From JAAZNO01 sp012798275 (lineage in GTDB: Bacteria; Chloroflexota; Anaerolineae; B4-G1; SLSP01): a DNA stretch of 24,240 nucleotides. A program made the translations under genes and the position numbers. Shown here piece by piece: positions 14,712 through 22,812 of this stretch (positions within the stretch are counted from its first letter, which is position 1; each line of letters starts with the position of its first letter). The stretch lies in contig DAOPQD010000048.1 of NCBI GenBank assembly GCA_035347995.1, positions 1-24,240 on the forward strand, read 5' to 3'. The notes beneath the pieces are model-generated. The model searched no databases. It was not told the origin of the DNA and saw only the letters and a program-made list of their open reading frames with translations.

Positions 14712-15380
14712 ATGTTAGTGAAAGATCGCATGACCTCTAAGCCCTTCATTATTGCGCCGGACACCTCGGTGTCCGAAGCGTTGGGCCTGATGCGTCAAAA
14801 TAACGTGCGGCGTTTGCCAGTCGTGGATAAAAAAGGCAACCTGGTGGGCATCGTCTCGGAGAAAGACCTGCTGTATGCGTCGCCTTCTCCGGCCACGAGC
14901 CTCAGCGTGTACGAAATCGGCTATCTGCTTTCCAAGCTCAAGGTGGAAGAGGTCATGACCCGCAAAGTGATCACGGTGGCACCTTCAGCGCCCATCGAAG
15001 AAGCCGCGCGCATCATGGTGGATAACAAAATCGGCGGCCTGCCGGTGGTGGAAAACGGCCGGTTGGTGGGCATCATCACGGAGACGGACATCTTCAAGAC
15101 CACGTTGGAGATGCTCGGCGCGCGGGAACCCGGCGTGCGGCTGACGATCAGCGTGCGGGATGAGACGGGGACGTTGAGTCGCATCACCGGCGCGATTGCC
15201 TCCAATGGCGGCGACATCATTGCCTTGGGCACGTTCTACGGCGAGAATCGCGGCGATGGGATCCTGATGCTCCGGGTGTGTGGCATCGAGGAGGCGCGCC
15301 TGTCGGCGATAATGCAGGAGCTCGGGGTGTACGTGCGCGACATCCGCACCATCGGCAATCCGGCTGTCTGCGCTTGCTAG
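14712..15380 (+). CDS. CBS-CBS-ACT domain protein (AcuB-like, 222 aa)
   Basis: Two CBS domains (about 1-55, with VSEALGLMRQNNVRRLPVVD and LVGIVSEKDLL; and 77-130, with EEAARIMVDNKIGGLPVV and LVGIITETDIF) are followed by an ACT domain (about 142-215, RLTISVRDETGTLSRITGAI and onward). CBS pairs bind adenine nucleotides and ACT domains bind amino acids or other small effectors, so this is a soluble sensor of energy and metabolite state. The CBS-CBS-ACT order is that of AcuB-like proteins, but no acetoin genes are near, so the target is unknown. GAGGAGGGAG precedes the ATG. The phosphoesterase gene begins 4 bases after the stop, strongly suggesting one operon. Confidence 0.88.
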   Translation: MLVKDRMTSKPFIIAPDTSVSEALGLMRQNNVRRLPVVDKKGNLVGIVSEKDLLYASPSPATSLSVYEIGYLLSKLKVEEVMTRKVITVAPSAPIEEAARIMVDNKIGGLPVVENGRLVGIITETDIFKTTLEMLGAREPGVRLTISVRDETGTLSRITGAIASNGGDIIALGTFYGENRGDGILMLRVCGIEEARLSAIMQELGVYVRDIRTIGNPAVCAC

Positions 15381-15384
15381 TGAG

Positions 15385-15882
15385 ATGCTGCAGCTGGGCT
15401 TGATTGCGGATACCCACAATCATCAACAGCACGTGCTACGCGCCGTGGAGCATTTTCGGGCGGAGGGAATCAGCACTGTCCTGCACGCCGGGGACGTGAC
15501 CGGCCTGGAGGTGTTGGAGCTGCTGACGCCCTTTGAGCTGTGGGTGGCGTGGGGCAATGTGGACCGCGACGAGCGCTTGCCGGGCCGCGTCGCTCTGGTG
15601 GGGACGCCGGGGACGGTGCACGGTGCGTATGTGCACTCGTTGACGTTCGATGGACGGAAGCTGGCGTTGGTACACGGGGATAATGTCCCGCAGCTGACAC
15701 ATCTCATCGAGGCCGGGGAGTATGATTACGTGATTCACGGACATACCCATCGGCTGCGCGACGAGCGCAGCGGTCGCACGCGCGTTATCAACCCCGGGGC
15801 GTTAGGGGGCAGCGGCCTGCCTCCGAAGACTTTTGCTATTCTAGAGCCAGCGACGGGTCAATTGCAAATTTTGGAAGTGTGA
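15385..15882 (+). CDS. YfcE/MJ0936-type metallophosphoesterase (165 aa)
   Basis: A complete small calcineurin-like phosphodiesterase. Metal ligands in order: D9 and H11 (ADTHNH), D37 (HAGDVTG), N58 (WGNVDRD), H97 (VHGD), H120 and H122 (HGHTHR). The catalytic motif NPGALGGSG follows near 137-145. Family members cleave phosphodiesters, such as cyclic nucleotides or model substrates, with two divalent metals. The gene starts 4 bases after the CBS-ACT stop, with only a weak ribosome site (AGTGAG), so it is likely translated by coupling. A cyclic-nucleotide-binding gene follows 13 bp later, which makes a nucleotide-signalling substrate attractive but unproven. Confidence 0.92.
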   Translation: MLQLGLIADTHNHQQHVLRAVEHFRAEGISTVLHAGDVTGLEVLELLTPFELWVAWGNVDRDERLPGRVALVGTPGTVHGAYVHSLTFDGRKLALVHGDNVPQLTHLIEAGEYDYVIHGHTHRLRDERSGRTRVINPGALGGSGLPPKTFAILEPATGQLQILEV

Positions 15883-15895
15883 TGGAGGGGGCCTT

Positions 15896-16384
15896 ATGCA
15901 TCTGGAGAAGTGCAAGGACGTATTACGCAGTGGCACGCTGTTCAGGGATCTCAACGAGATTTATTTGGACCTGGTGCTGATGGTCTGCGAGGAAGTGACG
16001 TATTCTGCCGGCGAGGTCATCTTTCGGCAGGGAGATCCCGGCGATGCGCTCTATATCATCGCCAGCGGCGCGGTGGATATCTTGCTTGAACCCAATCAGG
16101 CGGCAGACCCGCCGCTGGTGATTGCCTCGCTGGAGCAATATGCCACCTTCGGCGAGACGATTCTGATAGAAGAAGGACACCGCACGGCGACGGCGCGCTG
16201 CCGCGTGCCCACGACGCTGCTCCGGGTGCCAGGGGAGCGGATGGTGCAGCTGACCAACGACTATCCGGAGATCGGTTTTTGTATCATGCGGAGCATGGCG
16301 GCGGAGCTCACCCAGAAACTCAACCTCGCCAATATGAATCTGCGCGCGCACATGTCTGCGGCGGCCTCTCCTGTTCCTGAGTGA
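15896..16384 (+). CDS. Cyclic nucleotide-binding domain protein (162 aa)
   Basis: A stand-alone CNB fold: YSAGEVIFRQGDPGDALYIIASGAVDILL (36-64), a beta barrel, and the phosphate-binding cassette FGETILIEEGHRTATARC at 85-102 with G86, E87 and R96. E87 and R96 match the residues that contact ribose and phosphate of cAMP/cGMP. No helix-turn-helix follows, unlike CRP/FNR; the C-terminal 40 residues are helices (MRSMAAELTQKLNLANM). It is probably a regulatory subunit or protein-binding module rather than a transcription factor. GGAGGGGG precedes the ATG. It ends the CBS-ACT/phosphoesterase unit, and its last 65 bp overlap the 3' end of the convergent GT39-like gene. Confidence 0.85.
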   Translation: MHLEKCKDVLRSGTLFRDLNEIYLDLVLMVCEEVTYSAGEVIFRQGDPGDALYIIASGAVDILLEPNQAADPPLVIASLEQYATFGETILIEEGHRTATARCRVPTTLLRVPGERMVQLTNDYPEIGFCIMRSMAAELTQKLNLANMNLRAHMSAAASPVPE

Positions 16385-17882
16385 CGCGCGGCGCGGTGAT
16401 TTTGCGATCACGGGGTCTTCGGTGAGCGCCAGGCGCTTGCCGGGGGCCCCGTGGCGTTGGGTGCAGCCCTCCTGCCGCCGCGAGCATCACCACGGCCGGA
16501 ATTGCCGGCAGGTAAAGGCGGTCGTGAGCGATCGGCCCCCCCAGGAGCAGCCCATACGCGGCGATTCCCCCCAATAGAAGCGCGGCGCCTGGAACGCGCC
16601 GCAAGCGCCAGCAGCCCCGCAGCGCGCTCCACCAGAGCGCTCCCCGCAACAGCAGCAAGCCCCACCAGATCAGCGCCGCGTCGAGGGGCGCGCGGACGAT
16701 CCGCTCCAGCCACAGGGCGTGCAGGGCGTCCCCCACAGCGCCGCTGGCGAGCGATTCCCCCATCCGCCGCCAGATGTTATCCAGCACGCCGGTTTGCTCC
16801 CACGCTTTGCCGGTGAGAGCGCGATACCAGTTTCGATGCCCCGGGTCGAGCAGCGAGTTCCCCACGCCGCGGAGATGGCTGCGGATCCAGGCGCCGGGAT
16901 GCGCGCGCACGATTTCGCCGGCGATGGCGGTGACGTCACGGTGACGCTGTTCACGTTCCGCGCAGGGAAGGGCGGTCTCGGGGAGGGCGCTCCAGGCGTA
17001 GCGGCGCGCGGCTTCCTCAACGATTTCGCCGTAGAGCGCTTCCCAGGTGGGCGTCCATGGCTCGGCGGGCACGGCCTGCACTTCCGCCAGCGTGGCGACG
17101 GCGCTCACCCGCGTCAGGTTTTCCTCATAGACGGTGGAGAGCAGCCAGCGGTCAAAGAGGACGTGATTGCGGAGGAGCCACGGCAGGAGGGTCATCCCCA
17201 GGGCGAGGCAGAAGCAGAGGGCGGGGGCGAGTTTCCTGCGTCGCACGCCGGGAAGCAGGAACACGCCGCCGGCGGCCACGGCGAGGAACTGCAGGTTGGG
17301 TTTGATGAGGAGCGTCAGGCCCCACAGGACGCCGCTGAGCGCGCTTCGGCGCGGCGTGGGGCGCCTCAATGCTGAGAGCGTGGCGCCCATCGCCGCTGCC
17401 ACGGCCGTCAGCAACAGCGTCTCGGCGAAGAGCACGCCGGTGTAGCGTTGGGTCGAGCCATTGAGGGCGTAGAGCGTTCCTGCCAGCAATCCCATCCGCG
17501 CCCCGCCGAGCATTTTGCCCGCGCGGAGGATCAGTGCCGTCGTCAACACCTCCAGGAGCAAGTGGAACAGCACCGCGCGCGCCGGTTCCATGCCGAGGAG
17601 ACGATAGGTGCCAGCGAGAAAGAGGGGGTAGAGCGGCGTGCGCAGCGCGGTCGGGCAGAAGGGGGCTTCCCAGCTCAGCGCCAGGCCGTTGCCGGCGAGG
17701 AGATTGCGCGCTAGCAGGTGGTAGCCTTCTGCATCCACCGCTCCGATGGGATGGGCCGGGAAGTGCGCCATCCAGGCGGCGCGGACGGCGAGCGCCAGCA
17801 GAAGCACCCAAATGGAAGGCTGCAGACGGGGGGATGAGGGGCGAATCGGAAGCCTGCGCCTCTCCGCTGTTGCATCACGCAT
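16320..17882 (-). CDS. GT39-like integral membrane glycosyltransferase (520 aa)
   Basis: A polytopic membrane protein with about 10-12 hydrophobic spans. The N-terminal loop VDAEGYHLLARNLLAGNGLA (49-68) carries the acidic residue D50 and the Y/A/G spacing typical of ArnT/PMT-type (GT39-like) transferases that use polyprenyl-phosphate sugars on the outer face of the membrane. The last normal span is DRLYLPAIPAVVMLAAAG. About 50 further basic, proline-rich residues run on (from HPTPRGPRQ), antisense to the end of the cyclic-nucleotide-binding gene. That tail looks like read-through past a lost stop and may not be native. The ATG at 17882 has only a poor ribosome site, but it follows the YfhO gene by 24 bp and is probably coupled to it. 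Acceptor and sugar are unknown. Confidence 0.78.
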   Translation of the reverse strand: MRDATAERRRLPIRPSSPRLQPSIWVLLLALAVRAAWMAHFPAHPIGAVDAEGYHLLARNLLAGNGLALSWEAPFCPTALRTPLYPLFLAGTYRLLGMEPARAVLFHLLLEVLTTALILRAGKMLGGARMGLLAGTLYALNGSTQRYTGVLFAETLLLTAVAAAMGATLSALRRPTPRRSALSGVLWGLTLLIKPNLQFLAVAAGGVFLLPGVRRRKLAPALCFCLALGMTLLPWLLRNHVLFDRWLLSTVYEENLTRVSAVATLAEVQAVPAEPWTPTWEALYGEIVEEAARRYAWSALPETALPCAEREQRHRDVTAIAGEIVRAHPGAWIRSHLRGVGNSLLDPGHRNWYRALTGKAWEQTGVLDNIWRRMGESLASGAVGDALHALWLERIVRAPLDAALIWWGLLLLRGALWWSALRGCWRLRRVPGAALLLGGIAAYGLLLGGPIAHDRLYLPAIPAVVMLAAAGGLHPTPRGPRQAPGAHRRPRDRKITAPRVTQEQERPPQTCARADSYWRG

Positions 17883-17906
17883 GCCTTGCGGCGCGCCTTT
17901 TGTGGC

Positions 17907-20096
17907 TCATGCTTTACGCTTCTTGACTTGCCACCCTGCCCAGCCGCCCAACGCCAGCAGCGAGAGGAGGGAAATCCCCGCGCCAAGGCGGAAGGACCAG
18001 GGCTCGTAGCGGATGACGACGTCGTGTTCGCCGGCCGGGATCTGGAGGGCGCGGAGTGTGGTATAAGCGCGGAACATGGGGGTGCGTTCCCCGTCCACCC
18101 GGGCGCTCCATCCGGGATACCAGAGATCGCCGATGACGAGGTAGCCCGCCTGAGCGCTCTGGACTGTGAGGCGGGTCTCCTCTGGGCGCCAGGAGGTCAG
18201 TGTCACCGTGGGGGAAATCGGCGGCGTCCCGGCGGTCATCTCGGGCGCGCCGCTTTCCAGGAGCACGGCGCGGGTGAGGTCGTAGCGGGGATCTTGCAGG
18301 ACGCCCAAGGCGATGCCATCCTCGAGCGCCGCGGCCTCGTAGACGACCCGGTAGCGGGGGAAGGGTTGCTCCAGGCAGAGCAGGTGCAATGTTTTTCCCT
18401 CGTAGGGGAATTCCGCCACTTGCCGGACGGCGAAAGGCGGGGTGGGTTCCCCGGCGCTCCAGAGGCCGCAGCCGACCCCCATCAACGCCCAGACGCGATC
18501 GCCGGGGATCTCCCGCCGGAAGCGCATCCAATAGCTGTTCTCGAAGGTAAGGTTCCCGTGCAAATCCTCGAGGTTGAGCGTCGCGGGCCAGTTGCCGGTG
18601 AGATGACCCCGGGTGTCCAGCCGATGGGCCTGCGCATTGGCTGGCAGTGTGATGTCGGCGAGGGGGATGGCCGCGACGCGGACCGGGTCCTCTTGGATGA
18701 GATGTCCGTTTTGGGCTGTGCGCCAGGCAGCGCTTCCGAGGTCCATGACGAGCAGGGCCACTAACGCCCACTGGCTCTTGGGCCAACGTTTCAGCAGGAG
18801 CCAGCTGCCGCCGAGCATCATCCAGGATCCCAGGGCCAAAGTCCACCACGATGGCAGCGAGACCGTCCCCCGCTGCAGGCGCGTGCCCAGGATCAAGCCG
18901 AGCAACGCCAGTCCTCCCAGGCCCCACAGACCCCCCAGCGTCCGCCGATACCAGGGAGGGAGGGGCGTCTGCCATCCCAGCGCCGCCAGCACCGTCAAGG
19001 CCCAGGCGGTGATGACCGCGGCGCGTTCGGGATTGCGGAACATGCCCAGCAGCGGGATCACGCGCGCGAGTGCGGGCAGCAAGGGGATCGTGTTGCCGAG
19101 CGCCAGCAGCAGCCCCAGGAGGGCAAGTCCCAACCAGAGCGCGGGATGACGTGGGTCGAACGGGCGCCGTCGCAGCGCGAGCCCTGCGAAGATGAGGGTG
19201 GGGATCCCCACGTACAACGGCGACCAGAGGGTGAGGTGCGGCGTCGCCAGGCCCAGCAATTCCCAGAATTTGAAGCCCGCGAGCCGTTCTGCGAGGGGTT
19301 GTTCGAAGCGCGCGGCCAGGTCTATGGCCTCGAACGTCGGCAACAGCTGCGCTGCAGCCAGGCCGCTGCCGATGGCGACGATCAGCAACAGCGTGAGCAG
19401 AGCCGTCCGCCGTTGCTCGCGGGGTCGGCTCAGCGTGAGCATCAGTCCCCACGACAGCGCTATCCCGTAGACGTAGAGCGCGGTTTGGGCGAAGCCGCTC
19501 ACGAAAACCAACGTCCAGCAGAGGGTGGCCAGGAGGGCATTGCGGCGTTGATAGCGTTGTCCGGCGAGGGCGCGCCCCATGGCCAGCAGCAGCCAGGGCA
19601 GCCAGGCGGCGGTCGCCAGAATGGTCGGCGCCTGGATGGGGTAGCCGGTGAGATAGCCGCTCAGGCCCCAGGCGACGGCACCGAACGTAGCGGCGGCGCG
19701 GTTGCGCGTCAGCCAGCGGCAGAAGGCGAAGGCGCCCCACGCGGCGAGAATCAGGTGCGCAATGGTTTCAGCGGTGAAGGCGCGGTAGGAGAGGGGCTGC
19801 CCCAGGGTAAGCAGAACGGTGAGCCAGCGGACCGGATAGAGCACTTGCGTCTGCATCTCGGCGAGGAAGGGGTGTCCGCCGAGGATGTAAGGGCCCCACA
19901 AGGGGAGGCGTCCCGCCTGCAGGCTCTCGACGGTGGCATGGGCGAGAGGATAGTAGTAGACGGTCATATCGCCGGGGACAATGGCGGCTTGCGTGGCAGG
20001 ATTGGCACTCCACAGCGGCCCGTACAGGCCGAGGATCAGGGCCGCCAGCGCGGCGAGCAAAAGGCCATCCCAGAGGTCAGCCCCACGGTGTGACAT
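17907..20096 (-). CDS. YfhO-family membrane protein (729 aa)
   Basis: A large polytopic protein. An N-terminal span leads to the extracytoplasmic motif PGDMTVYYYPLAHATVESLQ (41-60) followed by GRLPLWGPYILGGHPF, the GT-C-type loop with acidic D43. Many spans follow, then a soluble C-terminal domain, and a final membrane helix before basic KKRKA. This order is that of YfhO proteins, which are thought to glycosylate lipid-linked or wall polymers. The ATG at 20096 has AAGGAG about 8 bases upstream; the frame is open to 20210 but that extension is basic and lies against the aminotransferase remnant. It is probably co-transcribed with the GT39-like gene 24 bp downstream. Substrate is not predictable. 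Confidence 0.82.
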   Translation of the reverse strand: MSHRGADLWDGLLLAALAALILGLYGPLWSANPATQAAIVPGDMTVYYYPLAHATVESLQAGRLPLWGPYILGGHPFLAEMQTQVLYPVRWLTVLLTLGQPLSYRAFTAETIAHLILAAWGAFAFCRWLTRNRAAATFGAVAWGLSGYLTGYPIQAPTILATAAWLPWLLLAMGRALAGQRYQRRNALLATLCWTLVFVSGFAQTALYVYGIALSWGLMLTLSRPREQRRTALLTLLLIVAIGSGLAAAQLLPTFEAIDLAARFEQPLAERLAGFKFWELLGLATPHLTLWSPLYVGIPTLIFAGLALRRRPFDPRHPALWLGLALLGLLLALGNTIPLLPALARVIPLLGMFRNPERAAVITAWALTVLAALGWQTPLPPWYRRTLGGLWGLGGLALLGLILGTRLQRGTVSLPSWWTLALGSWMMLGGSWLLLKRWPKSQWALVALLVMDLGSAAWRTAQNGHLIQEDPVRVAAIPLADITLPANAQAHRLDTRGHLTGNWPATLNLEDLHGNLTFENSYWMRFRREIPGDRVWALMGVGCGLWSAGEPTPPFAVRQVAEFPYEGKTLHLLCLEQPFPRYRVVYEAAALEDGIALGVLQDPRYDLTRAVLLESGAPEMTAGTPPISPTVTLTSWRPEETRLTVQSAQAGYLVIGDLWYPGWSARVDGERTPMFRAYTTLRALQIPAGEHDVVIRYEPWSFRLGAGISLLSLLALGGWAGWQVKKRKA

Positions 20097-20167
20097 CACG
20101 CATGCTCCTTCTTTTGCGCCACCAAGTCGCAGATTGCACAGAGCTACACGGAAAAAAGCGGAAGGGG

Positions 20168-20500
20168 TCAGGCCCCGTCCTGGCGCTCGAACAGCTGGAT
20201 GGCGGCGCACACCGCGCTGACCTCGTCCTCCCGCAATTCCGGATACAGCGGCAGCGAAAGGACTTGCGCGGCGGCCAGTTCCGTCTCCGGCAGGGTGCGG
20301 GGGCCGTAGCCCAAATCGGCGTAGGCCGGCTGAAGATGGATGGGAACCGGATAGTGGATGAGCGTGCCGATCCCCTGCTCACGCAGAAAGGCGCGCAAGG
20401 CTTCCCGCTGGGGCGTGCGGACGACGTAGAGATGGTAAACGTGGCGGCCGTCTGGCGGATCAAGCATTCGGTTCACTGGCGCCCGAGTGAGGCGCATCAT
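20168..20500 (-). pseudogene. 3' remnant of a DegT/DnrJ/EryC1-type sugar aminotransferase
   Basis: The 110-codon frame encodes only the C-terminal part of a family that is normally about 370 residues: HVYHLYVVRTPQREALRAFL and GIGTLIHYPVPIHLQPAY, then LPETELAAAQVLSLPLYPEL. These are hallmark C-terminal segments of PLP-dependent sugar aminotransferases. The PLP-lysine domain and the first two-thirds are missing. Recognisable similarity starts around 20464, and only about 190 bp separate this frame from the divergent flippase gene, so there is no room for the rest. Intact members make amino sugars such as dTDP- or UDP-linked 3- or 4-amino hexoses for surface glycans, in keeping with the neighbours. 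It is likely a deletion or rearrangement scar and non-functional. The ATG at 20500 has no clear ribosome site. Confidence 0.82.
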
Positions 20501-20538
20501 TCAACCCCATCACTGTGCGTATCCTCGATTGATGGCCT

Positions 20539-20632
20539 ATCGCCGGGAAAGTTTCACGCCGCGTCACCTGCGGCGATGTTGGGGGCGAGTCCCCATGCGC
20601 TCTCTACAGGGAAACCCCAGGCCCCAACTCGC
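20539..20632. repeat. Nested inverted repeats with alternative pairings
   Basis: Two competing sets of short helices. ATCGCCG (20539-20545) can pair with CGGCGAT (20571-20577), or CGCCGC (20557-20562) with GCGGCG (20570-20575). GTTGGGG (20578-20584) can pair with CCCCAAC (20622-20628), or GCGAGT (20585-20590) with ACTCGC (20627-20632). They lie upstream of the flippase promoter, so they are not part of its mRNA. No known riboswitch consensus is seen. Confidence 0.45.
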
Positions 20633-20675
20633 GGGTCATTATACGTGTTTTGCCGATTTTGGGTAGTGGGGACTA

Positions 20676-20684
20676 TGGTATAAT
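20676..20684 (+). promoter_or_regulatory. Extended -10 promoter giving a leaderless flippase mRNA
   Basis: TGG-TATAAT ends at 20684 and the ATG begins at 20693, leaving 8 bases. A start 7-9 bases after the -10 would fall at or within 2 bases of the A of the ATG. No Shine-Dalgarno is present. No consensus -35 lies at 16-18 bases. Confidence 0.7.
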
Positions 20685-20692
20685 GCCTGAAT

Positions 20693-21739
20693 ATGAACAG
20701 AAAACAAGGCTTGCAGATTCTTGTCGCCCTCATTCTGACCGCGTTCAGTCTCTATCTGGCGCTGCGCGGCGTGAAGTTCGCGGAGGTTGGCCAGGCGCTG
20801 CAACAGGTGGACGTGCTCTGGCTGGCGATCTCCGCCGCGCTGATTCTGCTCACGCTGGTGATCCGCGCTCAACGCTGGCGGGTGCTCCTCAAGCGGCAGC
20901 TCAGCTTCAACGACGCCTTTGGCCTCATCAATATCGGTTACCTGGTCAACGGCGTGCTGCCGGCGCGGGCAGGTGATGCGGCGCGCGGCATCGCCGGCAG
21001 CCTGCGCGGCCCGGTGACGATGCTGGCGGCGCTTTCCACGGTGGTAGTGGAGCGGGTGCTCGACATGCTCTTCATCGTGCTGATCCTGGTGGCGACGCTG
21101 CCCTTCGTCCCCGGCTTGCGGGAGTATCTGACGACCGGTAGTATCGGCGGGGGCGTCCCGCTGAACCTGGTCGTCGGGATCAGTGGACTGCTGGCGCTGC
21201 TGATCGTGGTGATTTTCGTCCTGCTGGCGGCATTTCCCGCCAAAGTCGAGGCCGGCGTGCGGTGGATTCTGAAGAGCCTGCACGTCGCGCACCCCGAGCG
21301 GCTGTTGCGGCCGGTGCAGCACGTCCTGGAGGGCCTGAGCGCGTTGGGGTCGGTCCGCGCGGGTCTGGAAATCATGGGCTGGACTGTCGTTTTGTGGGCG
21401 GTCTCCGGCCTGTATTTCTTCGCCGTCATGCGCGCCTGCGGCGATTTCATCCCCGACGTCACCCTGCTGAAGAGCTTCGTCGCCATGTGGGCAAGCGCCT
21501 TCGGCATGGTCTTCCCGGCGACGGGCGGCATCGGCTCCTTCCATTTCGCCGTGCGTGAGGCGCTGTTCTGGGGATTTGGCCTGGCCCGCGACCTGGGCTT
21601 TACGTATGCCGTGTTGGCGCACGCGCTCTCTTACCTCGCCGGGATCATTCTGGGCGCCGGGGCGTTGCTGGCGTGGGGAATCTCCCTCCGCGATGTGATG
21701 CGACACGAGCCTGAGGCAGAAGTCGCGGCTCAGGAGTGA
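20693..21739 (+). CDS. Flippase-like / LPG-synthase transmembrane-domain protein (348 aa)
   Basis: Belongs to the lysylphosphatidylglycerol synthase TM region (UPF0104/AglD-like) family, with 8 or so membrane spans and no cytosolic aminoacyl-transferase domain. Motifs: RAQRWRVLL (58-66), IGYLVNGVLPARAGDAARG (81-99), and FPATGGIGSFHFAVREAL in the C-terminal third. Members without the synthase domain are linked to lipid or lipid-linked sugar handling in glycan pathways. The ATG at 20693 is supported by the promoter placed directly before it and by the family-like N-terminus; it has no ribosome-binding site and appears leaderless. The epimerase gene follows after 49 bp, with a GT4 gene after that, so the unit looks like a surface-glycan assembly module. 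Confidence 0.86.
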   Translation: MNRKQGLQILVALILTAFSLYLALRGVKFAEVGQALQQVDVLWLAISAALILLTLVIRAQRWRVLLKRQLSFNDAFGLINIGYLVNGVLPARAGDAARGIAGSLRGPVTMLAALSTVVVERVLDMLFIVLILVATLPFVPGLREYLTTGSIGGGVPLNLVVGISGLLALLIVVIFVLLAAFPAKVEAGVRWILKSLHVAHPERLLRPVQHVLEGLSALGSVRAGLEIMGWTVVLWAVSGLYFFAVMRACGDFIPDVTLLKSFVAMWASAFGMVFPATGGIGSFHFAVREALFWGFGLARDLGFTYAVLAHALSYLAGIILGAGALLAWGISLRDVMRHEPEAEVAAQE

Positions 21740-21788
21740 CCTGCCTCAGACCTGCGACCCCTGAGGGCTGCTCTTTGAGGAGATGTTC

Positions 21789-22811
21789 ATGCGCTATTTG
21801 ATCACCGGCGGCGCCGGGTTCATCGGGACGAATTACGTGACGCGGTTGCTGGCTCGCGGCGAAACGGTGGCGCTTTTCGATAACCTTTCGCGGCGCGGCG
21901 CGGCGCGCAATCTGGCGTGGTTGCGGGACACGTGGGGCCCCAACGCTTTTACCTTCATCCGCGGCGATGTGCGGGACGCGGAGCTCCTCGTCGCCAGTGC
22001 GCGTGACGCTGACGTGATCGTGCATCTGGCCTCGCAGGTGGCGGTGACGACCTCGGTGCAGGATCCCCGCACCGATTTTGAGTGCAACGCGCTGGGTACC
22101 TTCAACGTCCTCGAAGCGGCGCGGCTTTCCGGGCGCGCCCCTCTCGTGCTGTATGCTTCCACAAACAAAGTCTACGGCGGGATGGCAGAGCTGCGCGTGG
22201 AGGAGCTGGAGACGCGCTACGCCTACCGCGATTATCCGCACGGCATCCCCGAAACGTATCCCCTGGATTTCCACTCGCCCTATGGGTGTTCAAAGGGCGC
22301 GGGCGATCAGTACGTCCGGGATTATGCGCGCATCTACGGCCTGCCGACGGTAGTTTTCCGCCAGAGCTGCATCTACGGCCCGCATCAGTTTGGCATGGAG
22401 GATCAGGGCTGGGTGGCGTGGTTCATCATCGCCGCTTTGCTGGGTCGGCCCATCACCATCTACGGGAATGGCAAGCAGGTCCGCGACGTGCTGTTTGTCG
22501 AGGACTTGCTGGACGCTTACGATGCGGCGATCGCGCGGAGCGATCGCGCAGCGGGGCAGGTCTACAACGTCGGCGGCGGGCCGGCGCAGCAGCTCGCGGT
22601 CTGGAGCGAGTTCAGTCCCCTGCTGGAAGCCCTGTTGGGACGGCGGATCCCCGTCACCTGGGGGGAGTGGCGCCCCGGCGACCAGCGCATCTACGTCTCC
22701 GATGTCCGTAAGGCGGCGCAGGACCTGGGCTGGCAGCCGCAGGTGGGAGTGGAGGAGGGCATCACGCGGCTGTTCGCGTGGGTGTCAGCCAACCGCACGT
22801 TATTTCAGTGA
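21789..22811 (+). CDS. NAD-dependent SDR epimerase, CDP-paratose/tyvelose 2-epimerase-like (340 aa)
   Basis: An extended short-chain dehydrogenase with Rossmann GGAGFIG at 7-13, ASQVAVTTSVQDPRTDFECN at 81-100, catalytic S124/T125 (LYASTNKVYGG), and Y165-x3-K169 in FHSPYGCSKGAGDQYVRDYA (161-180). These segments, and RQSCIYGPHQFGMEDQGWVA further on, are much closer to CDP-paratose 2-epimerase (CDP-tyvelose synthesis) than to UDP-glucose or dTDP-glucose enzymes. The reaction would be C2 epimerisation of a nucleotide 3,6-dideoxyhexose, or a similar sugar, for surface glycans. Two in-frame ATGs exist (21783, 21789); the second has the better spacing to TTTGAGGAG. CDP-glucose synthesis genes are not in the window, so the sugar is inferred. 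Confidence 0.9.
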   Translation: MRYLITGGAGFIGTNYVTRLLARGETVALFDNLSRRGAARNLAWLRDTWGPNAFTFIRGDVRDAELLVASARDADVIVHLASQVAVTTSVQDPRTDFECNALGTFNVLEAARLSGRAPLVLYASTNKVYGGMAELRVEELETRYAYRDYPHGIPETYPLDFHSPYGCSKGAGDQYVRDYARIYGLPTVVFRQSCIYGPHQFGMEDQGWVAWFIIAALLGRPITIYGNGKQVRDVLFVEDLLDAYDAAIARSDRAAGQVYNVGGGPAQQLAVWSEFSPLLEALLGRRIPVTWGEWRPGDQRIYVSDVRKAAQDLGWQPQVGVEEGITRLFAWVSANRTLFQ

Positions 22812-22812
22812 G

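Noticed and set aside
17914..19740. A 608-codon frame in another reading frame of the YfhO gene
   Set aside because: Extreme Arg/Pro/Gly/His content and no membrane spans; the YfhO frame has consistent spans and a good start.
20153..20176. Possible terminator after the aminotransferase remnant (GGGG-CCTGA-CCCC then T-run on the minus strand)
   Set aside because: The stem is only 4 bp and the T-run is separated from it by 5 bases; too weak to call.
20639..21706. A 355-codon minus-strand frame over the flippase gene
   Set aside because: Low-complexity Gln/His/Arg/Asp-rich translation; shadow of the hydrophobic sense gene.
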